Source: Chara braunii
Taxonomy: Eukaryota > Streptophyta > Charophyceae > Charales > Characeae
DNA length: 25,977 bases
Direction: 5' to 3'
NCBI GenBank assembly: GCA_003427395.1
Contig: BFEA01000001.1
Location: 3,907,616 to 3,933,592 of the forward strand
The notes beneath the pieces were generated by a model. The model was given only the letters and a program-made list of their open reading frames with translations. It had not been told where the DNA came from and did not search any database. This document shows positions 19,268 through 25,977 of this stretch, in pieces (the stretch's first letter is position 1; each line of letters starts with the position of its first letter). The position numbers and the translations under genes were made by a program.

Positions 19268-19340
19268 AGATGCAGCTCAGTGGTTAGAGCACCGGTTGGA
19301 AATGTGCATTGTGGTATGAGGTTGCGGGTTCAAAACTCAA
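19268..19340 (+). repeat. tRNA-like sequence (Pol III A and B boxes), probable SINE head or tRNA relic
   Basis: TGCAGCTCAGTGGTTAGAGC at 19271 matches the A box and D arm of a tRNA. GAGGTTGCGGGTTCAAAACT at 19319-19338 carries a B box. The spacing is about 10 nt longer than in a tRNA and no acceptor stem forms, so it is not an intact tRNA gene. The GAGGTTGCGGGTTC word is shared with the minus-strand copy at 21262-21330. Confidence 0.6.
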
Positions 19341-19529
19341 TCCCAGCCCATGCGCATGGACACCAGCAGGGCGTTAGAATGATACAAACACTGCCTGCGC
19401 ACCACCCAAGGGCTGTTCATGGTGTTGTATGTCGGGTCTTGACATTCCGTGGGTTGCTTGTGGCTTTTGCTTGTGGTTGTTATGTTGATCTCCCCAGTCT
19501 GGCATATCACACACAGGTGATGTTTGCGA

Positions 19530-19592
19530 TTGTTGCTCAAATGGTAGAGTCTTCAGGTCACATGTCATAGATCACAGGTTCCACCAGTCCCC
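19530..19592 (+). repeat. Weak tRNA-like sequence
   Basis: GCTCAAATGGTAGAGTCTTC followed after about 25 nt by GATCACAGGTTCCACCAG resembles D-arm and T-arm portions of a tRNA. Stems are incomplete. Confidence 0.35.
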
Positions 19593-19896
19593 CGCCAGCC
19601 GAAACCCCTCGGCCCGGTGAGCTAGGGCCGGGTTGTATGGAGGGGCGGCGACCACCGTTCGTCACCGGCGGGTCCAATCCCGCCATTTGCAAGCAGCAAC
19701 TTTGCCGATTTTTTGTGCTCAGAAGAATTCATCAAAAGGTCTGAAGATTTGAGGGTCCGTAGATTAGGTCGTGATCTTTCAGGGAAAAATATCAGGAAAA
19801 AAAAAAAAAACAATTGACCATCAAATATTCGCTGCGCCGATTTGGTGCATTTCCGCAAATTCCATTTTTTCAGGCCCGACCGGTTTTCCACTCTAT

Positions 19897-19968
19897 ACTA
19901 CCGGTACCCCCGAGGTTTCTGACGTCAGGGGGACTACCGATACCCCCGAGGTTTCTGACGTCAGGGGG
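19897..19968. repeat. Tandem duplication, 2 x 36 bp, each with a TGACGTCA palindrome
   Basis: ACTACCGGTACCCCCGAGGT at 19897 recurs at 19933, with one base different in 36. Each unit contains CTGACGTCAG, a bZIP (CRE-type) site by sequence, and CCCCC/GGGGG arms around it that could form a hairpin. No gene is nearby, so a regulatory role is unsupported. Confidence 0.9.
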
Positions 19969-21106
19969 ACTGGTGGAAGACTTTGGGGGGTTCTTGTCCA
20001 TCTTGGTCTGTCATCTCTTCAACGAACGCATAGATCCCTATACGTAGTATTGCACATATCTGGCCTTCCAGCATATACATCTCGCTATACAGTTGCACAA
20101 AGCTCTACATTCGGGGGTTGGCCCAGCGTTGGTGCTTGTCACTACTGTCTGGTCCAATTTGCCCTCGATACTGGTAGGGTGATGGTCCTGAGTGTTGGTC
20201 AGACCGAGGTAGGATAGTAGGGACTGGGGGTGCGCTAGGCGTGGGGATGGGTAGGATAGGTGGCCTATCTTTTTTTTTTTTTTTTTTTCCATACTCACGA
20301 GACTCCCATCCTACCACCTCTCTCGATATATCTCCTGGCGCACCCGCACTCCTTTTCTATCTTACCTCATGTGAGGAACATCACTCTCTACTAGAGCAAC
20401 CTGACCAGACAACGGATGCGGGCACTGACGCTGAATGGGCTCCCCCATTCAGCCCCAGTTGAGGCACCAGCCGAGGCACTAGCGTACAAGCCTCATGATA
20501 CGAATACCTCGGGAGCTAGGCGCGAAGTTCTCAACTAGTCTCGTGAGCAGTGAGGGCACCCATAGGCAGTGTCTAATAGTCGGCTAACCCATGAGCCCCC
20601 TTATCTCTAAGCACCAACCCAGCTTAGCACGGTTCATATATGGCTATTGTTGGTTGTTGAATATGTTGGTTATTGTTATGTGAGCTATTGTGATATCATA
20701 GTCTGTATGGATGTATGTAGTTGCTTTCTGCTACTAATGAGCCTTGCTTATGTCTGTTTGCTATGGAGAATCGACCAGTGGTAATGGTGGAGACCTCAAC
20801 CCTCATCAACTACCCCCAACCAACCGCTGACAAACCGCCTCCCCAAAATGGGTCTACAGCCATCGAGAGTAGGACACACCTCTTGATTTGACATTGGTTT
20901 CCCTACAAGGCACCCCTGCCCACCATAGGACTGCCTCACCATGCACCCAAACAACCCCTTACCACTCTCCAGCCCATGAGAGAGCAACATTCATCCCACA
21001 TAAACTCTCCTGCAAGAAAGGAGCATGTCCCCATCCAAATTCATCCAGAGGATCATCCCTAGCTGATATGACGAACAGTATATACAAACATGATGAATGA
21101 GCATAG
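19969..21106. other. No gene recognised
   Basis: Contains a T19-type run at about 20270-20288 and AT-rich TTGGTTGTTG/TGTTGGTTATTG words near 20645-20680. No protein family or RNA was recognised. Confidence 0.55.
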
Positions 21107-21178
21107 TATGGAGTTGAACCCCGGACCTCCAACTTACAATATCAGAGCTCTACCCACTGAGTTATTGAGGTCATTAGT
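21107..21178 (-). repeat. tRNA-like sequence 1 of a minus-strand cluster
   Basis: On the minus strand TAACTCAGTGGGTAGAGCTC (A box) is followed at near-tRNA spacing by GGAGGTCCGGGGTTCAACTC (B box). The anticodon-like loop would be ATTGTAA, and the T-stem and acceptor stem do not pair. A degenerate tRNA or SINE head. Confidence 0.6.
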
Positions 21179-21261
21179 CTGTAAAGGCGCTATGCCAAGC
21201 TCGGGACAAGTACGTAGGGTGCAACCTACACCAACCAATTGTGCTCAGGGGAAATTGCGGC

Positions 21262-21330
21262 CCGACAAGATCGAACCCGCAACCTCCCCATTGCAACATA
21301 GGAGCTCTGCCCACTAAGCTACCACGTACT
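21262..21330 (-). repeat. tRNA-like sequence 2 of the cluster
   Basis: On the minus strand GTGGTAGCTTAGTGGGCAGA (A box) is followed by GGGGAGGTTGCGGGTTCGAT (B box). Between them TTGCAA sits where TTGTAA sits in copy 1. The T-stem 3' side is lost (ends TCTTGTCGG). Same family as copy 1. Confidence 0.6.
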
Positions 21331-21392
21331 TGCTTACCAACTGGCCGTATCAAAGGTAAGGCGCCAAGTATGCCACAGACACTATCGTGGGG

Positions 21393-21465
21393 GCAAAGGG
21401 AGTTGAACCCACGACCTCCAGAGTGCCACTTGAACGTTGTCGTACCAAATACCCTACAAGGGTAT
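21393..21465 (-). repeat. tRNA-like sequence 3 of the cluster
   Basis: The B-box half is clear (CTCTGGAGGTCGTGGGTTCA then ACTCCC). The A-box half (TAGGGTATTTGGTACGAC) is more diverged. Spacing is still tRNA-like. Confidence 0.5.
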
Positions 21466-21806
21466 TTGGCGTGTTTTTTGCAAGCCACGTCGCCGTCCGA
21501 AGTTCACGACACTCTCGTGGGTGAAAGTTGAGTCCTTGCCCAGGTGAGTAGCGCACACGGTGGGTCGGCAACAGGTGCAACCACGCAGGGTCTGGGTGTG
21601 CACAGTAGTGCAGGCCAGCGGGACGCTCGGCCCTTCGACCCCTTACTTTTTTGTGCGACCTCGCGTTTATTCTTATTTTTATTATTATTTTCTCTACTTT
21701 TATTTTTTTACCGTTTGGCTCGGCAATCGATTCCAACGCGGACGTCAGGACCGACGGGCCTGAATCAGTTGCTACGTCGTAGGGCACGGGTGGTCGTCGT
21801 GGCAGT

Positions 21807-22111
21807 CGAGGACTTTGATTACGCGCTCCTTTGTTGGGCCCGCTCGGGTTTCGGCGTGTCCTAGAGGCTGGCAAAATTCCTTTATCCGTCTGTCTTGAAA
21901 CTTGGACCGGGGAGTTCAACGCGCATGCGAGCCGGTGGGTAATTAGCCCATGAGGCGGAAATAAACCTGGGCGGCGGGGGCCATTGCAGGCGTATAGTCC
22001 ACCCCCCCGCTGTCTGTTGTGAGAGGGTTGTGTGTGAGCATGCCGCAGGGACCGGAAAGTTGGTGTACTAAGCCTGAGTCGGGCGAGACCAGGGCACGGT
22101 GGCGAGGCTGT
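21807..22111 (+). pseudogene. Diverged 25S/28S rRNA fragment (sense block)
   Basis: Several segments align in order with eukaryotic large-subunit rRNA: GTCGAGGACT at 21807; CGTCTGTCTTGAAACTTGGACC near 21886-21907 (usual rRNA: CCGTCTTGAAACACGGACC); then GAGAGGGTTGTGTGTGAGCA at 22021 and GACCGGAAAGTTGGTGTACT with AGCCTGAGTCGGGCGA after it (usual: GACCCGAAAGATGGTGAACT, then ATGCCTGAG). Differences are scattered throughout, so this is not a standard rDNA copy. The left edge is uncertain; weak similarity may reach 21690. The right edge is a breakpoint with an antisense block. Identity as LSU rRNA was recognised by eye from the conserved words. Confidence 0.82.
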
Positions 22112-22130
22112 AGGCTGCGTGCGCCCGGTC

Positions 22131-22590
22131 ACACGGAAACCCTTCTCCACTTCGGCCTTCAAAGTTCTCATTTGAATATCTGCTACTACCACCAAGAGCT
22201 GCATCGGGACCCGCCTCACCTAGTTCACACGGTAGGCTACGCAGCGGGTCTGCGCCCTCCGAGTCTTGCTCATCGAAGAGGCGGAGTTGTGAAAGGTCGA
22301 GCATAGGCCTGGGGTTGCAACGCCGTCCGTTCAGAGCTTAATGATCCAGCAAGGAAGTTAGTACACGCTCCTTAGCGGAGTTTGACTTCCACGACCTCTG
22401 ACCTGCTGTGTGTACCAGGCAACACCGGTGCGGTGTACAGGGTAGCGCACAGTATAGCGTTGCTGAGTCTCCGACTACCAGGCGCTATGGGCCAGAGCTG
22501 GTGCAAACGAGAACGGGGTAGCGCAAAGTATAGCATTGGGGAATCTCCGACTACTGGCGTTGTCGGCCTGAGCTGGCGCAAACGGGAGGA
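22131..22590 (-). pseudogene. Diverged 25S/28S rRNA fragment (antisense block, with internal 76-bp duplication)
   Basis: On the minus strand the block reads, in rRNA order: a segment like the usual AACTGGCGATGCGGGATGAA region (22441-22590, present twice); GTGGAAGTCAAACTCCGCTA and AGGAGCGTGTACTAACTTCC at about 22354-22394; a diverged stretch; then CTTGGTGGTAGTAGCAGATA and TTCAAATGAGAACTTTGAAG at about 22158-22198, nearly identical to the universal eukaryotic core; then GCCGAAGTGGAGAAGGGT. In a normal gene this segment lies a few hundred bases downstream of the 21807-22111 block on the same strand; here it is inverted, so the two blocks face each other across about 20 bp. It is not a functional arrangement. 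It could be a rearranged pseudogene or an assembly fold-over. Confidence 0.85.
22441..22590. repeat. Tandem duplication, two copies, 76-bp period, inside the rRNA-like block
   Basis: GGTAGCGCACAGTATAGCGT at 22441 recurs as GGTAGCGCAAAGTATAGCAT at 22517. Both copies continue through CTCCGACTAC and end in a GAGCTGG(T/C)GCAAACG motif. The copies differ at a noticeable fraction of sites, so the duplication is not recent. Confidence 0.85.
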
Positions 22591-23184
22591 AAGCGGAGAG
22601 AAGAACGAACCCGAACGGGAAAGTGCGTCGAGTGTATGCAGAGAAAGAGCGGGTTATGGCGCGAGCAGGAGGGACAAAAAACCGAAGATCCCACCCGTTA
22701 CTCAATGAAAACGGGCGGGGACAAAGGCGATCTTGGGGTTTTGACCCCAGGCAAATCGAATGGTGAGTTCAAATTTGGAAGAAGGTTAGTAGACAGGAAG
22801 GTAAATAAGATAGAAGGTGCGCTAAAGAAGAGATGGTGGGAGTAAAAAATCAAGATATCACTGATGGAATCGAGTGGAGTAAAAATGTAAACAGGGGTTT
22901 TAAGGTAAGGCAACTCCGTTAATGATGTTAGTTAGGCTATTAGATTAGTAAAATACAAGTTAGTAAGAAATAATATCGCGCGAAATATCGAAAGGTGGGT
23001 TATGGCCGCATAAGGAAAAGTAAAGTCTCACTCGATTCTTTACGGAATCGAGCGAGAGAGGAGTCGTCTCGAAGGTTTTGAAGGGTGGCGAATCTAGAAA
23101 TGAGTTCGTATTTTGAGTTAGAAAGGTAGTTTTGGCACTATAGACAATAACAGTTGCGTGCGGGAGAGGCATGGTGAAGTCCTA

Positions 23185-23250
23185 ATGCACCTGGTCAGGT
23201 TTACGGGGAAGGTTCATCCTCATTCTGCACACTTCAATCGGTAAGTATCC
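23185..23250. mobile_element. Possible diverged relic of the same MITE-like family
   Basis: TGCACCTGGTCAGGTTTACG, GGGAAGGTTCATCCTCATTC and TGCACACTTC parallel the family core (TGCATCT, CCCAGGTTCTAG, GAAGATTCATTCTCATT, TGCACATTTC) with several substitutions. Terminal arms are not recognisable. Confidence 0.4.
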
Positions 23251-23861
23251 ACGCTACCCATCGGGTTTGCCAACGTAGTGTTATTCATCGTTGTTCTGAA
23301 CTTCTTCTTTGTCATCGTTTCCGTGCTTACAACCACCGATCACGATGATTCGTCCTTAATTCGTTGGTTACCCGAGTGAGCTGCTCATCGTCCGTCGTGT
23401 TGTCGGTGCCCCGTTTGTAGTAATCTCACTTGTAAGATTCGCCCATCACCCCGTTTCCAACCTCGTTTTTCGTAGGTGGTCGTGATCTTACCTGAAAGTC
23501 GTGTTGTAGTTGTCGCCTCTATGTTAACGATCGACATTTTCTCCCTGGCTATGATGACCGTCTTCTCCGCAGTGTCGTTCCGCTCTTTGTTGTAGAAGTA
23601 TTTTTTCGGGTAGGTGGTGGCCAGGTGATCCTAACGCTGCATCCATCCTACTGTTGTGGATGTATCTACCCGTATTCTAGTCCGAGATACGGTTTGTCTT
23701 TACATGTTTTGCACTAGGTGGATGGAGGGCGCATCAACATAAGTAAGGAAGGATAAGGAGGAAGAGGGATTGGTGGGAACAAGGGAAGACGGTGAGAAAA
23801 AAAGTGGGGGCGATGTACTTCGCAAGTCTTATCAAAAGTTTTATTCGATCATGCTCATCGG

Positions 23862-23980
23862 TTGGGTCGAAATGGTCGCTCCTTGCTTCTCTGACGCACA
23901 AATTCGAGAAACAATGTTTTCTTTTCCTATGATCTTGAAGAAGATTCTTTCTCGTTGGCACATTCGTCGGCTGCCCAATT
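23862..23980. mobile_element. Possible further relic of the MITE-like family
   Basis: TTTTCCTATGATCTTGAAGA then AGATTCTTTCTCGTTGGCAC and ATTCGTCGGCTGCCCAA can be aligned to the core and right arm of the better copies. GGTTGGGTCG at 23862 could be the paired left arm. The similarity is weak enough to be chance. Confidence 0.25.
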
Positions 23981-25250
23981 GACAAGCACATGAAACTCTT
24001 GGGCTGTAGAGCGAGCGAGTGTGGTTGAAAGGTCATACCGTATCTTCCTGATTGCCAACAAAAGATTCACTCATATTCTGCATGGTCCAACGACCAAAGT
24101 AACAAAGGCGTGCCAGTGAGGCCAGTCGTGAGGTTAGAGACTTGCTTGCTACCCTGTTTGTAGCCAATCCGACTGTCAAACGGAGGCAGTAAAGGCAGAC
24201 CTCGGGGGTGAAGACTTACCTGGTAGGCAAATGTTGTGCGATGAACCAAAAGTCGGGTTGTGTATAGCGCTGCAAGGCCGCAAACAGATGTGGACGTGAG
24301 ACTCTCCCTAAGTTACGGAGCTTTTAATTCTGAGTGAGCTACATATATGCGCCCGCCGCCACTTAGGGCCAAAGAAAAGGTAAAGTGTTACTATGGCTAG
24401 CTAAGTATGTAGATGCGGCGACTGTTTTGGGTTGTGTCGCCCGATCGCTCTCTGCAGTTGGAATTAGCATCCGGGAAAGAAGTTCACCTGCAACTCGGAG
24501 AGTCACACTTGTTGCGACTTGGAAACTTACCGGTTGGCTGACGCACTGTCCATCCTATCGGTTGAAGAAGCAAGAGTCGAAGTTGTATACTTACCTGCTG
24601 GCCGGTGCACTGTTTGCTTCTGAACAGAAAAGTCAGAGGCGAGTCACGAGTTTGCGAGTTTACCTATAGTCAAAGCACTTGAGGGTCGAGTATTGTGGAG
24701 CGGTGTAGGAGGGGTTTTGCAGCAAGTGAGAAAAGCGTCGAAAAATCAACAATTGACAAATTGACTTCATTTGACGAAGTTGCAGAGCACTTTCTGACCA
24801 TCATTGAGGGACCCTCAGGTGCATCAAAGAATCAAGGCTCTCTCACGCGAGTCTAAGTGCACCTCTCTCGTATCTAAGCGAACGACTTATTAATCCTCAT
24901 TCTGTCCTTCTCATTCTCAGTTTAATTTTTTGATTCAGAAAGGAAGGTGACGGGGGAGATTGAAACCCGTAATCCGTGCCAAGACCTTTGTGGGAGGTTC
25001 GCCCCACCAATTGTGGTGGGAGCTTTGCCGAGGTTCGGGCGGGACCCTGGAGGCAGGAGACTTTAAGGTAGGCCGACGCGATCTCCCTTAGGATCCCGTA
25101 TACCCCTAGTATCTATACCACCCTTCATTCAGTTTGACTGAGTTTTGAATTTTTGTATATTTCTTTGACTTCAATTGAATCAGAGAGGAACTTTACTATG
25201 TCCGTTGAATTCATCTGCCTGAAATGAAAATTAGAATTTTTGCATGTGAT

Positions 25251-25977
25251 GACTTAAAAAGACGCTGGAGATTAGGTCCGTCTAACTCATCCGGTCGGTT
25301 TTGCTCGTTTGCTTAAGACATTGAAATGAGGCTGGAGATGAGGTATTTCTGACTGATCCGGTCACTTTGCTCGTTTGTGTAAAACATTGAAATAGGGTTG
25401 GAGATGAGGTCATTCTGACTGATCCGGTCGCTTTGCTCGTTTGTCTAAGACATTGAAATGTGGTTGGAGATGAGGTCCTTCTGACTGTTCCGGTCGCTTT
25501 GGTCGTTTGCCTATTAAAATGGGGTTGAATATGAGGTCTCTCTGACTGATCTGGTCGCTTTGCTCATTTGCCTAAGACATTGAATTGGGGATGAAAATGA
25601 GACCCTCCTGACTAATCTGGTCTCTTTGCTTGTTTGCCTAGGACATTGAAATGAGGTCGGAGATGAGGTCCTTCTGACTGATCAGGTCGCTTTGCCCGTT
25701 TGCCTAAGACATTGAAAAGAGGTTGAAGATGAGGTCCTTCTAACTGATCCAGTTGCCTTGCTCGTTTGCCTAAGACATTGAAAAGGGGCTATAGATGAGG
25801 GTCTGCTGATTGATGTGGTCGCTTTGCTTGTTCGCAAAAGACACTGAAATGGGGTTGGAGATGAGGTCATCCTGACTGATGAGGTCGCTTTGCTCGTTTG
25901 CCTAAGACATTGAAATGGTGCTGGAGATGAGGTCCTCATGACTGATCCGGTCGCTTTGCTTGTTTGCTTAAAATATT
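25251..25977. repeat. 66-bp minisatellite, 11 units, running off the window end
   Basis: Units start at 25251, 25317, 25383, 25449, then (after 127 bp, a net 5-bp deletion) 25576, 25642, 25708, 25774, 25840 and 25906, with a degenerate unit inside the 127-bp gap. Consensus landmarks are GACATTGAAATG, GGAGATGAGGTC, CTGACTGATCCGGTCGCTTT and GCTCGTTTGCCTAA. Units differ at roughly 10-25% of positions. The period is 22 codons; one minus-strand frame is open from 25975 to a TGA at 25684-25682 and would give a 22-residue repeat (FQCLRQTSKAT, SVRRTSSP). No start, flanking gene or family supports translation. Confidence 0.92.

Larger units (their letters stand above)
22591..25250. other. No gene recognised; possible retroelement edge
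   Basis: Frames are under about 100 codons and unfamiliar. Two weak MITE-like relics are listed separately. A purine tract ending GGGGGAGAT directly before TGAAACCC at 24961 resembles a polypurine-tract/LTR boundary. The word ACTTACC(T)G occurs at 24214, 24526 and 24590 followed by GGC motifs, perhaps a decayed repeat. Confidence 0.45.

Noticed and set aside
21107-21465. Functional tRNA genes
   Set aside because: A and B boxes are present, but T-stems and acceptor stems do not pair.
21350-22219. Minus-strand open frame of 289 codons
   Set aside because: It reads through tRNA-like and rRNA-like sequence, partly antisense to it; no protein family.
21807-22590. Working rDNA unit
   Set aside because: Only parts of LSU rRNA are present, they are in opposite orientations, and one part is internally duplicated.
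25251-25977. CRISPR array
   Set aside because: Units are contiguous 66-bp repeats with no spacers, in apparently eukaryotic nuclear DNA.

Overview
This looks like nuclear DNA from a repeat-rich, non-seed streptophyte: a charophyte alga such as Chara, or a bryophyte, lycophyte or fern. Three observations support this. The one complete gene is a plant-type HUB/BRE1 histone H2B ubiquitin ligase. There is an exon of a dynein heavy chain with the tail features of the axonemal type, and land-plant-side lineages keep those only where sperm are flagellated. The intergenic DNA is full of microsatellites, foldback elements and tRNA-, U6- and rRNA-derived debris. The species itself is inferred. The window is an assembled draft: it has three N bases and an uncut 38-bp Nextera mate-pair junction adapter at 10707-10744, so the sequence on either side of that point may not be contiguous in the genome.

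Layout. 1-5490: no gene recognised; a G35 run, a truncated U6 snRNA retropseudogene (minus), a tandem block at 1515-1793 and purine-rich stretches. 5494-6192 (minus): one phase-0/phase-0 exon of a dynein heavy chain tail. 6490-8700: tandem repeat, hairpins, CT/GT microsatellites, a short terminal-inverted-repeat element with perfect 29-bp ends, and a foldback. About 8730-12030: a 3-kb domain with purines strongly concentrated on the + strand, containing the adapter; the bias then flips to pyrimidines from about 12.17 kb. 13662-16619 (minus): HUB, 985 codons, uninterrupted. 18.0-18.33 kb: two more copies of the inverted-repeat element, side by side. 18.86-21.5 kb: a perfect 21-bp hairpin, tRNA-like sequences and a 36-bp tandem repeat. 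About 21.8-22.6 kb: two blocks of diverged large-subunit rRNA in opposite orientation. 25251-25977: an array of 66-bp repeats running off the window.

The two genes are not functionally linked. HUB acts in chromatin (H2B monoubiquitination during transcription) and the dynein in the flagellar axoneme. I found no operon-like or defence-like gene system. The most interesting material is the mobile and RNA-derived sequence: the MITE-like family, the inverted rRNA blocks, and the single-exon form of a gene that is multi-exonic in Arabidopsis.
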